From Histoplasma ohiense (taxonomy: Eukaryota > Ascomycota > Eurotiomycetes > Onygenales > Ajellomycetaceae): a stretch of DNA of 64,000 bases. The number at the start of each line of letters is the position of its first letter. Within the stretch, counting starts at the first letter, position 1. Below the pieces are notes generated by a model. It did no database searches, was not told the origin of the DNA, and was given only the letters and a program-made list of their open reading frames with translations. Below are positions 1-10,252 of the stretch, in pieces. The position numbers and the translations under genes are program-made. The DNA is taken from positions 315,001-379,000 of the forward strand of contig JAEVHH010000005.1 of NCBI GenBank assembly GCA_017607445.1. The letters run 5' to 3'.

Positions 1-37
1 CATCATGCACATCAAGGAATGGGCCTGACGTGGTTCC

Positions 38-70
38 GACGTGGGTTAGACGTGGGTTAGACGTGGGTTA
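38..70. repeat. 11-bp tandem repeat, three copies
   Basis: The unit GACGTGGGTTA occurs three times in perfect tandem, with a further partial copy (GACGTGG) just upstream at about 27. It contains GGGTTA but is not the fungal telomere unit, which is six bases long. Confidence 0.85.
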
Positions 71-1020
71 GTGCGGTCACCGTTCCCTGGTTGCCCGTGG
101 TTGGCCGGCTGGCCCGCAGGCGCCCACTGGCAGGGCCAGATTAGTCAGGCCTCCCGGGGCCATCCTCGGCGATCCATCTAGATCCACCCAGGAGCCATGG
201 AGGAAAAAAGCAAATGCTCGTGGACCCCGTTGACATCTGGTACCGGTACCGCCGTCCCACAAACAAATAAAAGGGCTCTCTTCCCCCCGGTCAGGCCGGT
301 CACTGGTGGCTAAGCCAGGCGAGTCATCTCCATGTTGGCATTTTGCACTTGGCATCTGTTTGAGAGCTAACTAGAGTAATCACCTCGTCAACTAAAACAT
401 CGACTAACTAGTTATTGACTAGCTGACTAGTTAACGAACTCCAGCGTAATTCACTACTTGTGCCAAAGTGCATCTCACTCAGCGTACCTCCCATTAGTGA
501 GTGCATATTACATTACAACAGAATTCACACTGTAATAGTCTGTCGAATTCTATTCTTATTCCTCATCTGCTCATTAATCATCATCACCATGTCTAAATCA
601 TGTGATAATGACATCAACATCCTGAAAGGATGGTCAATATGAGGGACTCAGAGGAAATAGCAGTAACATTGGATTTTACCATAACTAGTAGGCTCTTATG
701 CTCTCCTTCCGGTCATGACATGACTTGGCGCCGGAAGAATTGCTAAATATACTATTGCTAATTCGAAATGTCCTGGTGGGAGTTACTAGCTAGCCTCCAT
801 ACCTTAGTTAACTATCGGGGCGGCAAGGTAGTGCTGTATATATCTATTTGGTGAAATGTTATCATATGAAGATTGAGTGATGTTCGAGTCTCGTCTGGGA
901 AGAGAAAGATAGATTGACTCTGCAAGATCTAATATATATATTATCTATAATAAATAAACTGTGCGTCTACAGATGGATACAACATCTCTACCTAGGTCCA
1001 CGGGTATCACTCGTAATATC

Positions 1021-1094
1021 ACGTGACCACACCTATTTAAGCAGTGCTGCCCCCGCTAAGATACTTACAATGAACCCACCTTCCACCTCCATCA
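1021..1094 (+). repeat. dispersed repeat, copy A
   Basis: This stretch and 43989-44079 share nearly identical blocks in the same order and orientation: GACCACACCTATTTAA, then GCAGTGCTG, CCCGCTA, TTACAATGAACC and ACCTTCCACCTCCATCA. Copy B has about seven extra bases after the first block and a few substitutions. No protein is encoded in common, so this looks like a piece of a dispersed non-coding element such as a MITE or solo-LTR fragment. That class is inference. Confidence 0.75.
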
Positions 1095-1651
1095 GGTTGT
1101 CTATTGTTGTGAAATAGGCACTTCACAATAATTAGCATGTCAAGTTCTCATGTGCTTACATATGTGTGGACTGTTACAATGTTGCAATGTTGCATGTGCG
1201 CATCCTTTGAGGGCTGTGACGATCATATGTTATTCGCCCCACACACATCCCCGCTGCGTGTCCTTGTGCGTACATGGTAGAGGCGCATGCAGTGCACAGG
1301 GCTGCTGGCGGGGGGGGAAGGATTCAAGCATTGGTTAGTAAATATTGTGTGGCTGAGGGGCTGGTTAAGTAAGGAGGGAGCGCCCAACTAAAGGTTATCT
1401 ACGCAAAGTATGTGGGCATATTCTTCCGGGCAGCCACACTGGGCAAAACAACAAAGCACCGCCGATGCTAACCCTGTTGCTCCGATTGGGAGGGGTGAGG
1501 TGCGCAAGTTTCTGGACATTAATGGGGCGGTTTCATGTTGGCAACCGGCGCAGGACGTGACTGAGCCTGTCGTGGGGCTCGGAGCGCGCTGGTCTCAAAG
1601 CTACATAAATACCCAACTCGTCGGTCCATTACAGATCTGTACAGAGTACGC

Positions 1652-1762
1652 GACACCACACACCACACCACACCACACCACACTCCACTACACTACACTC
1701 CACTCCACCACACTCCACTACTCCGTACACTACACTGCACTCCACTGCACTACACTGCACTA
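1652..1762. repeat. CACCA/CTCCACTA microsatellite tract
   Basis: About 110 bases made of variations on ACACC, CACTACA and CTCCACTACA in tandem. It is imperfect and pyrimidine/A-biased on the plus strand, and includes one TACTCCGTA word at 1719-1727. Confidence 0.85.
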
Positions 1763-1918
1763 GTTAGTGGCCTGGCGCTAGGGCTGGGCTTATTTTTAAC
1801 TTCAGATGTTCTCGTCCAAGCGTGAATGAGGAAAGGATCGGTTTGTTCTACTTGGCGACAGACAGGGGTAAAACTCGTCATGACCGAACAATGTTCTAGT
1901 CTTCCAGAAGAGACAGGA

Positions 1919-1978
1919 AGACAGGCAGACAGGCAGACATCACTCAGACAGACAGACAGACAGACAGTCAGACAGACA
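1919..1978. repeat. CAGA-type tetranucleotide repeat
   Basis: Runs of CAGA and CAGG units (acaggcagacaggcagac, then cagacagacagacagaca) form an imperfect tetranucleotide microsatellite. Confidence 0.85.
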
Positions 1979-2329
1979 GGATATCCCGTCGAGACATGTT
2001 ATTCTCCCGCTCCCAACATCGGTGTTCTTCAAAAACACTGACACACAAATACGAGGCATAATACGACCACAGAGAACACCTGGGTTGCACTGTATGAGCC
2101 AAAAAGGGCGAGGTGAGGGCTATCTTCCTTTCCTCCGCAAGGGGCGTCATACCCCCGTGGAAAAAGTTTCTCTCTCCCTCGCTGGGCCGGAGAGAGTCAA
2201 AATGATGGCCGGGGGAATTGAGCGGTGAGATGAAGTTGAAACAAGGCAGGAATTGATGGGGGCTGGCCTGAGATCGGCAAAAAGATGCCGATGCTAAAAG
2301 AATAAGATTCAAAAGGAAAAAGGAAATAA

Positions 2330-2394
2330 AAAGAAAACAGAAAAAAAGCAAAAAAAGAAAAAAAGAAAAAAAGAAAAAAAGAAAAGAAACTTGA
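2330..2394. repeat. A-rich GAAAAAA repeat
   Basis: A purine tract of repeated GAAAAAAA units, followed further on by a run of about 18 A at 2550-2567. It causes the long spurious Phe/Ser-rich frames on the minus strand. Confidence 0.8.
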
Positions 2395-3610
2395 AGCTAA
2401 AGACGCAGCACAACACTGTCGATCTCCACAATTCCCATTATGGCTAGTATTAGCCTTTCCCCACCTTTTTTTTAGCCAATTGTTATGCGTTCTGTGATGA
2501 GAAACAAGCCAAGGAGGAAAATTAAGAAAGAAACGAAAAAAAATCGCTAAAAAAAAAAAAAAAAGAGCCGGCGGTTTGAACGACGACGGTGAGTGGGTCG
2601 GTGGCACAGACGATGTACGCACACAGCAGATACACAGGATGTGCAGTGCAGTGCAGTGCAAATGCGCCATGCATGGATATGACGGACGTGAGGGTGACGC
2701 TGGGCTCATCCGATTTGCAAATATTTTGTACTACGATTGTGCCCGGTGATGGTTGCGTTGTGCTGCGTCTGTAACTGTCTGTCTTGATTGGATACTAATA
2801 TTAATTTCCGTCTGTGGATGCCCCTTTTTATCCTTGGTTTCAGATGAGGCTGAGAAAAAGCAAGAAAAGAAGCGCAAAATAAGAACTCAGAAAGGAATGG
2901 AACAGAACATCGTCACAATGCATTTTATCTGCAAGCCACTGACTGGGGTATATAGTCGAAGGGAACCACCTCCCAATATAATGGATCCTGGCCATACAGC
3001 ACATGACATACAGTGGTTCTTGGATATGTCAAGTCCTTGCCTTGTTATATCTGCACATATGATTAGCGTACTCCGTACAGTCAGAACCTTCAGCTGATAA
3101 TTCCCGAACACCTTCATACTGGAGTTGGGACCCTCGCAGGATAATGTACGTTTTTAGCATTAGTCCCTCGGGGCCTTGAACTGAGGGGAATCGCCTATTC
3201 CTTAAAAGAATCCCAGCAGCCGTGAAAGGAATTACTACACTCGGGTGCTCCTAACCACCACTAAACAAATTGTAAAAGAATCCAGGGGCCCTTTACCGTC
3301 TACTCAGTGGAACTCTCGTCTTATAAGCTGGCTTTGTATGCCCGGTTGCGTCAGAGAATCCGCACGATATCCTTATCCTCAGGTCCATAGTTAATAGCTC
3401 TTGCTTGGTATTTGGTTGAACTGGCTTTTTATTTGCTTCGGCACACTTCATAGACACGTGATGAGAACCAAACTGCAAGCTCAGGTATCGCGTCATAAAG
3501 TTGTTGAACTTATTATCTCGTTGACACATGCCAGAATAACAACAAACTCAAAAATCCACATTAACGAGAGTATATATCCTTCTTGCACACGTATTCAGAT
3601 GCCCAAGTGA

Positions 3611-3628
3611 CCCTGGTTTGAACCAGGG
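3611..3628. repeat. perfect inverted repeat (hairpin)
   Basis: CCCTGGTT, two bases (TG), then AACCAGGG: perfect 8-bp arms. It lies about 120 bp past the stop codon of the GFA-type gene, so it could form a hairpin in the 3' untranslated region of that transcript if the transcript extends this far. Confidence 0.7.
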
Positions 3629-3747
3629 CGGAACTGAGGAAATACTAGTAACGAACCCCCTCTCAATCCCATCCCGTTCACCCACACCCAATACCCCATC
3701 CGATCAAATCCTAGTAATAGAACGAAATGAAAATGTAAAACACAACA

Positions 3748-4197
3748 TCACCAGCTCCCATTCGGATATGGCTCGTTTTTCGGCCCCTTGGCCCACTCTT
3801 CGTCCCTCCCATTCCAGTACTGCAACCGAATCTTGCTCCAATCAATTCCCTGATCCGTATCGATCGTCAACCCATTCACAATCCAAAGGCGCAAGTCCCC
3901 ATGGCTCCCGAAAATAAAACAAGAGACCCCACACGTCTTGCAGAAGTAGTGGCGCACCCTCTTCGGGCCGAAGCTGTACTCGGCCAGCTCGTCAAGGGTG
4001 GCCGGCTCGAGGAGCGTGATATCCTCCTCTGCCTCGGCTCGGATGGATACCGAGCCGTTTTTGAGGCAGATGCTGCAGTTGCAGCGGCCGGGGGCGAGTT
4101 TGCGGATATCAAGGTTCACCGTGTATTTGACGAAGCCGCAGTGGCAGCTGCCGGTGTAGGGCTTTTTGGACGAGGAGGGGGCTGTTTCGGTCGTCAT
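3748..4197 (-). CDS. GFA/CENP-V domain zinc protein
   Basis: A single-exon protein of 149 residues. It belongs to the glutathione-dependent formaldehyde-activating (GFA)/CENP-V-type fold, small Zn-binding proteins often annotated as handling glutathione adducts. Real substrates are mostly unknown, so the reaction should not be assumed. The zinc ligands are visible in order: SCHCGFVKY near residue 18, CNCSIC near residue 40, and FCKTCGVSCF near residue 85. These are the two Cys clusters expected of the family, and the length fits. The start is the ATG at 4197, preceded by A-rich leader sequence. A long shadow frame on the plus strand (3901-4266) lies over it and is not a gene. Upstream sequence carries two GC hairpins at 4364-4413. 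Confidence 0.9.
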   Translation of the reverse strand: MTTETAPSSSKKPYTGSCHCGFVKYTVNLDIRKLAPGRCNCSICLKNGSVSIRAEAEEDITLLEPATLDELAEYSFGPKRVRHYFCKTCGVSCFIFGSHGDLRLWIVNGLTIDTDQGIDWSKIRLQYWNGRDEEWAKGPKNEPYPNGSW

Positions 4198-4363
4198 GGC
4201 GGTTTTTTTTTTCTTTCTTCAACTTTTGGTTCTTGGTTGGAACGGTGCGATGTATGGAATGTGTAGGCTTCAGTATATATATAAATATATATACCTCTAT
4301 TGCTGTTGGAGACGGGGATGCACGATGGAGAGGGTCAGCGTTGCTGCTGTAGAAATATATCCA

Positions 4364-4383
4364 ACCCCGCGTGCGCGCGGGGT
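4364..4383. repeat. GC hairpin 1 of a tandem pair
   Basis: Arms ACCCCGCG and CGCGGGGT, perfect over 8 bp, around the loop TGCG. Confidence 0.8.
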
Positions 4384-4387
4384 ATTA

Positions 4388-4413
4388 GCTCAGCCCGGAG
4401 GCTTGGGCTGAGC
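4388..4413. repeat. GC hairpin 2 of a tandem pair
   Basis: Arms GCTCAGCCC and GGGCTGAGC, perfect over 9 bp, around an 8-base loop. It starts only five bases after the first hairpin. The local text TTAGCTCAG mimics the D-arm of a tRNA, but no T-arm or acceptor stem follows. Confidence 0.8.
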
Positions 4414-4827
4414 GCTTCCTCCATGGCCCATGTTCAACCTCTCTCTCCCAACAGCAATTGATCAGATGAGAAGAGAGCGCCGCATTTTCAGGTAAGCGTT
4501 TCAGTGAGCTGCAGCCCCAACCAATACTAGACCTCGCAAGCATCTGTTAGGTAGAGTTTGCTTATCACCATCATCTACTTGATCTGAGTTTCAAAGCCTG
4601 GCAAAGAATTCATTCACATTTAACAGGAATATTAAATAAACCCTTCATTAGTCCTGAGTGGGAAGGAAAAACAAACTGACCACGACTGTTAAAATTCAAA
4701 GATACAATGAAAGCGAGGTTTCAGACCACCAATCTCTGGGCCGTAGTCCACTGAGAACTGCCAACATAAACAATACAAGCATACACGACATATTACACAG
4801 GTAGATGCTAACCCACACCAGCCATCT

Positions 4828-5425
4828 TTAACAATCACCGCGGTTGGCCTGGTGCGATATTAGGACCGAGACACCATCAACTTTAATAACATCGAATGTC
4901 GCATCGTCATCTGAATCTCCATCATCAACAGCATTTTCCTCGCTAGGAATATCATATGTCATATCATCAAACTGCTTGACAGCCGAGTTCGCAAGCTTCT
5001 GTGGCGTGGTATGGGCCGATGATTTAATTGCATCAAGCAGTATACTGTCAAGAAATGCAACCACCTGATCACTGCGCATGGTCCATGATAATGGCTTAGA
5101 TTGCATTGCCTTTCCTGTCTCATGAAGCACAAGAAATCGAGAGTCTACAAAGACAGCTGTCTTTTTTGCTTTCATCTGAGCTTCTTGAACAGCAAATAAA
5201 TATGCCAATATCTGAGCCATGCTATCCCTTTGGATAGTAGATCTAGCTTCAACTGCTACTACCAGCATTTGTTCCAATCTGGTTGTATCCACTATGTAGC
5301 CTAGGGACCAATCTGCTCTGCCAGAGATTGTGCCGCCACCATACTTCTGCTTCACTGTTGCAGTCAGGGGCACATTGTAGCTGACACAAAATCTGTTGGC
5401 ATCTGAATCGTCCAGTTGGTCCAGT
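4828..5425 (-). pseudogene. PD-(D/E)XK-like fungal family fragment
   Basis: An open frame of about 200 residues that I read as the C-terminal part of a fungal expanded family with a restriction-endonuclease-like core. The recalled family pattern is a G-R-A/P-D-W segment, then a beta strand ending V-V-E-A-K. Here the frame shows SGRADWSLGY followed by MLVVAVEARS, so the expected E-x-K reads E-A-R: the catalytic lysine is arginine. The tail is acidic (EENAVDDGDSDDDATFD). No ATG with a sensible N-terminus precedes it. Upstream in the same orientation the sequence runs straight into the end of a broken APH-like kinase, so it is either a truncated relic or the remnant of a chimera. The family call rests on memory of the motif spacing. 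Confidence 0.5.
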
Positions 5426-5489
5426 TGAACTGTAAGTAGAATATTGAACAATGTGTGGATGGATTCCTTGTATTGAAATGTTGAAAATG

Positions 5490-6870
5490 ATGGAAAGCGA
5501 GTCGGAACTGCTCGTCGTATCTCTCTTTATCTTTAACTTTTGACTCGGCGAAGTCCCACGCGTTAAGGCACAAGAAGGTTGAGGTGGTGAGATAAAATTC
5601 GGTGTCAAACTTGGATTTCTGAGATTTTCCGTAGGGAATTTGATATCTAGGTCGGATACGGTGGTAAAAGATGTGATGGAGTCCAGTGGAGCCATCCAGT
5701 GCAAAGCAGTACCGGAACGTCCCTTTCCTCCACATTCTCTTTAAAAGCTCTGTATAAGAATAGTCGCATCGAATCATTGTGATGCTCTTCTCATCCTCAC
5801 CCAGCATATTTCTTTCTACCTGTTCGAAAACACCTATGTATTCATCGTACATCTCGCTGTATTGCGTTTCGTTGATCTGATCTCCTGCTTAACTTGTCAG
5901 CCAGTATGGAGGGTGTTGCATTTTAATTGGACGAATGAAGGACCATTTCAGGTCAATAACGTTTGTGATATGCCAGTCATCATCAACAAAGGGTCCCGAG
6001 CGTAGCTTGCCGTCTCAATATATATATTAGAGTCCACAGTTCTCATCGTTGCCAATGCACACATCTGGCTGATGCAATCTCCCATACTCGAGGCGGCATG
6101 TGGTCGGTAACGTAGCTGATTGTCATGAAGAGCTAGAACATCCTGAATCTAAGTGTCCACGGTCGGATACGTTGTTTTCCGCGATATATCAAGGGGGATG
6201 TTCTCATTTTCGAAGTCGCAGATTTCCAATGTCAACGACCGGTTACTGATGCACAAGACGCCATCATCATTGATTGTCAACGATTCGATGTGTGGTAATG
6301 GCTTCCGGGAGAGAGTAAGTTGAATTTTGGCTAAAGCAATGAAAAGGTTGCGCCTAAGGGTTGTATCGTGTCTCCGCTGATCGTATGATTGAGAGAGCAT
6401 ATGCCCGTTATCGACATACCCAAAAAGCATATATCCAACACCAAGCACATCAAGTGCAGAAGGTTTATTAACTTGGCACACTGACTCGTTGTCCTGTTGA
6501 CAAGCCAAATCCATCGAGACAAGCAGTTGGGATATCAGGGCATTCTTCGCCAAGCCATGCATAAGTAGACGCTTCACATCGAACTTTTTCATCCCCGTGA
6601 TCAGGGCTTGCAGGCTTATACGGGAGGTGAGCTCGTATAGGCAGCCGGATGCTTTTCTGACCTGGCTTTTGAATGGAAACTGGAACAGAGAGATTGTAGC
6701 TGCCATTTAGCCATTCCGAGCGGTCTGGAATGTGCACTTCATGGGCGGTAGAAATCAAACAGAGATGATGAGCAGATGATAGCTTTGATAAGGGAGGCTT
6801 TCGCCCCAATATGATCTCTGAAGGCAGCCGCCTTTGTCTCGTTGGTCAACGCTTGCAAAGCATTTACAGT
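5490..6870 (-). pseudogene. APH-like kinase pseudogene (fungal expanded family)
   Basis: This is the fungal aminoglycoside-phosphotransferase-like family, broken across frames. In order from 6870 downward I see: a partial N-terminus (KASLIKAIIC); a shift near 6775; the N-lobe hallmark VHIPDRSEWLNGSYNL and, further on, CPDIPTACLDGFGLSTGQR; a second shift near 6470-6500; the middle part with LSRKPLPHIESL and ENIPLDISRKTTYPTVD; a TAG stop at 6149-6151 where the family continues; LALHDNQLRYRPHA; then a deletion near 6000-6040 that removes the catalytic HxD loop; GPFVDDDWHITNVIDLKW; HPPYWLTS; a TAA at 5889-5891; and the C-terminal part EMYDEYIGVFE to KDKERYDEQF. Five lesions and a missing catalytic loop make this a clear pseudogene. 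The 5' limit is uncertain. Confidence 0.8.
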
Positions 6871-7853
6871 CTCATTCTGCCTTGACTTTCAGTAAGTGAC
6901 TTGCCTTCCTAGAAGGCGCCTCGTCACCGGTATGGCTGCATTGGCAGTCCGAAACTCAAAACAAAACAGATGTTGGTGGTAAATAGGGATGCAGCAGGAT
7001 AGAGATGTCCTCCTGGCTCAGACGTTATTTTCGTCGTGTTAGTCAATCAATCAGACGGAGCCATTCAACTCTACTTCCAGTCAGCGTTTGTACGAGAATA
7101 GCTCATATAAAATTCAGCGATCAAAGTGTGAGCACAAAAGCTAGATGTTAGAATATCCTTGTATACGCACGGTTTTAATTTTTGAATGTCCAAAAGCTTT
7201 ATTTCAAAGAAAGTTATTTTGTGGGTACACATTCAAGAATTTATCACAATAGGCACATATCCTCAACAACAGTTATTTATTCATAAAATCAATACCACGA
7301 GCTAGTCCGATTGGGTGGCCAGACAAGCAAAGTAGTAGCCTAGCGAGCAGGCGGCAGCGTGTAGAAGCAGGAAATCTCTATGAGATATCCTTATATCGTC
7401 TGATGGACATGTCACACGTAGCCCAGAGGAGAGTCTGACAAGCAGGGAGTGATCTCATCGAGATATCCCTATCCATTATGGTCGCATCTTCCCACCAGCA
7501 TAAAACAAGGAAGGTTGTCGCAGGAATACCAAAGGACCAACGGCCGAATTGCCGGATATTAGACATTCCAGTAGTTTCCATAACTCTGATAGAGACGCAA
7601 AACATATATCAATTCCAATTCGCTCTCTCATTTGATGTGGTAAATGGGTTTGTTGATATTTTTGATCTTTCTCCTCAAGGCAGATATACACTAGCCCCAA
7701 AATGGGAAACCAATGCCAAGACATCGCTTAGCTCAGCCCACACTCGTCAAATTGGGACGAAATAATCTACTTCCAACTCGGACTTTTGTCGACAGGACGG
7801 ACAGACGGCAAACCTCTTTACCACCTCGCCAAACTAACCACAACAGGGTCAAG
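6871..7853. other. intergenic, RPL3 upstream region
   Basis: About 1 kb between the kinase pseudogene and RPL3. It must hold the RPL3 promoter. I see AT-rich sequence at 7140-7280, no strong TATA box next to the start and no supported gene. Confidence 0.5.
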
Positions 7854-9474
7854 ATGTGAGTTGCTTTCTGGATGTCCTACTGTCGTGATAATTGAGTCCA
7901 TCAGGGAGCTAAATACTGATATCTTCCGCTTTTTCTCAATTACAGGAGTCACCGGAAATTCGAAGCCCCTCGGCACGGTTCGTGGAAATTCCATCTATAT
8001 TTCTCCTGTTTTGTTGGCATTCACAGACAATTAGAGCTCCCGTGTACGGCCCTTACTGATATGCGATTTGTGTAGGCTCTCTTGCCTTCCTTCCGAGGAA
8101 GCGCAGTGCGAGACATCGGGGAAAGGTTAAGAGGTCAGTCAATTGTTGAGATTATCTTTGACGCACAATAGTCAGCGAGGAAGGAAGTACTGAAACCTTT
8201 TGCCCAACGAACGAACAGCTTCCCCAAAGATGATCCCAAGAAACCGGTCCACCTAACTGCAGCCATGGGCTACAAGGCTGGCATGACCACTACCGTCCGC
8301 GACCTTGAGCGTCCTGGTGCCAAGATGCACAAGAAGGAGATTGTCGAAGCTGTCACCATTGTTGAGACACCTCCGGTAAGATTGAAGCTGATTTTCATAA
8401 ACTCTTGATTTGGCTTTGGACAAGGGATTTTATGGATCTAATGTCTATCCTTTGTCCGCTTTTCTAGATGATCGCTGTTGGTGTTGTTGGATATATTGAG
8501 ACTCCCCGTGGCCTCCGATCCCTCACAACCGTTTGGGCCGAGCACTTGAGCGACGAGGTCAAGAGACGATTCTACAAGAATTGGTACAAGAGCAAGAAGA
8601 AGGCCTTTACGAAATATGCCAAGAACCACTCTGAGAACAAAGGTGCCTCCGTCGCGCGCGAACTCGAGAGAATCAAGAAATACTGCACTGTCGTCCGTCT
8701 GCTCGCCCACACTCAGATCCGCAAGACCCCGCTCAAACAAAAGAAGGCCCACCTCATGGAAGTCCAAGTGAACGGTGGCAGCGTCGCTGACAAGGTCGAT
8801 TTCGCTCACGGCCTGTTTGAGAAGCCCATCGAGATTGATACCATCTTCGAGAAGGATGAGATGATTGATGTCATTGCGGTTACCAAGGGCCATGGATTCA
8901 ATGGTGTCACTAGCCGATGGGGAACCAAGAAGCTTCCTCGCAAAACGCACAAGGGTCTGCGAAAGGTTGCTTGTATTGGTGCCTGGCATCCGTCCCACGT
9001 CCAATGGACTGTTGCCCGAGCTGGTCAAGACGGTTATCACCACAGAACCTCCTGCAACCACAAGATCTACCGTATCGGCAAGGGTTCCGATGAGGGCAAC
9101 GCCTCGACTGAATTCGACGTTTCGAAGAAGCAGATTACACCGTAAGTTTCCGCCCAACTCCTCCATCCACCCAATTTATTCCATGCAAATGATGCTAATA
9201 ATACTTTTTTGTCTCCAGAATGGGCGGCTTTGTCCGATATGGCGAGGTCAAGAACGACTACGTCATGATCAAGGGATCCGTCCCAGGTGTCAAGAAGCGG
9301 GTTCTCACTCTGAGAAAGACACTTTACCCACAGGTCAGCCGCAGGGCGTTGGAGAAGGTCGAGTTGAAATGGATCGACACCTCGTCGAAGTTCGGGCACG
9401 GAGCATTCCAGACGCCAGCCGAAAAGCGGGCCTTCATGGGCACCCTCAAGAAGGATCTTGTTTCTGCTGCATGA
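7854..9474 (+). CDS. RPL3: 60S ribosomal protein L3 (uL3)
   Basis: Structural protein of the large ribosomal subunit near the peptidyl-transferase centre. I place six exons: 7854-7855, 7946-7977, 8076-8133, 8219-8375, 8468-9141 and 9219-9474, giving 392 residues, close to the normal length of fungal uL3. The first exon holds only A and T of the start codon; the G comes from exon 2. Joined, the N-terminus reads MSHRKFEAPRHGSLAFLPRK, exactly the family pattern. Other landmarks are GYKAGMTT, the W-containing central loop region around HPSHVQWTVARAGQDGYHHR, MGGFVRYG, and a C-terminus ending KKDLVSAA. Four introns within the first 500 bases is typical of highly expressed fungal ribosomal genes. 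A poly(A)-signal-like AATAAA follows the stop within 10 bases. Confidence 0.96.
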
Positions 9475-10252
9475 ATTTCCTAATAAAGAAAATCAAGATA
9501 TTAAAATATTCTGGTTCTGTTTCCATTTTATGCTGGCCTAGCTTCTGTCAGACTTACTTGCCTTGTTATTATTTTTTTTTCCCCCTCAATCGGTCGGTGT
9601 AGGTGCAAATGAATATTTCTTTTCCACTTCTTATTGATATAATCAATAGCTGATAAGTTCCCCATTTCATCTGCCCTTGCCGCTCGTTTCATTACGCCCG
9701 AATAAAATGAGAGTGTAAGAAGCTTTTGCGGGCAAGGTATAAGTGAAGACAAATGAAGTCTGGTAAAGGATGAGAACAATCATCCTCCATCGTAAAAACC
9801 CGCAAACAAAAGTAGCCTGTTCTCTTGATGCCTTGTTGTTCTTGGACCGATCTACCTTTTTTATAGCCGCCCGGAGTGAGCTTCATAGAATCCGTCGGAT
9901 GTACGCCATTCACTGCCAGCAATTTCCTTGCCTTGTATAGATACGCAAATAATACAATGCGCCATCTTTCATGTGCAAGAGAGACGATGAAAATATGGGC
10001 TTGATGGAATTTCCATTTTCCTTGCGTGATGCGGACCCATGGATTAGCATTTGCGTCATACCCCTGTGTAGTTCACCCTCCCGATCCCTTCTGAGCCGGC
10101 CATCGTTGAGCATCCATTCGACCCTTTATCAGAACGAAAATAGCTTACATCTAAATAATTGGCTTGTTTCATAATACCTCTCGACGATTGCCAGAATACT
10201 CGAAACGTCCGTGACCCCTAACAGTGAAAACCCCACGAATAACACAACCATC
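9475..10252. other. intergenic between RPL3 and kinase-like gene
   Basis: Holds the RPL3 3' end and the promoter of the next gene. It contains a T-rich tract near 9570-9582. No coding region is supported. Confidence 0.5.
9482..9487 (+). terminator. candidate poly(A) signal of RPL3
   Basis: AATAAA eight bases after the RPL3 stop codon, in AT-rich sequence. It is close to the stop, so a later signal may be used instead. Confidence 0.35.

Larger units (their letters stand above)
1..3747. other. gene-poor left end, no supported gene
   Basis: No open frame here resembles a protein family I know, and none shows a credible exon structure. The stretch is rich in low-complexity DNA: a short 11-bp tandem repeat, CA/CTCCA-type and CAGA-type microsatellites, A-rich tracts and many TAG/CTAG-like words. 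It also holds one copy of a dispersed repeat (about 1021-1094), two exact TACTCCGTA words (1719 and 3069) and a perfect palindrome at 3611. The composition suggests old non-coding or decayed repeat DNA, but I cannot assign an element type. Confidence 0.6.
4198..4827. other. intergenic, GFA-gene upstream region
   Basis: Holds the likely promoter of the GFA-type gene. It has a short TATATA stretch at about 4274-4292 and two adjacent GC hairpins at 4364-4383 and 4388-4413. I see nothing coding. Confidence 0.6.

Noticed and set aside
38..70. telomere-like GGGTTA repeats at the window start
   Set aside because: The repeat period is 11, not 6, and there are only three copies. It is an internal tandem repeat.
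880..905. tRNA T-arm-like GTTCGAGTC
   Set aside because: No A box, acceptor stem or anticodon arm could be paired around it on either strand.
1652..1978. possible CRISPR-like array of short repeats
   Set aside because: Repeats are 4-10 bases with no unique spacers, and the genome is eukaryotic, so these are microsatellites.
3876..4411. plus- and minus-strand shadow frames over the GFA gene
   Set aside because: They overlap a gene with complete zinc motifs and show only Ala/Arg/Gly-biased shadow translation.
4386..4413. tRNA D-arm-like TTAGCTCAG
   Set aside because: The sequence folds as a simple 9-bp hairpin. The rest of a tRNA is missing.
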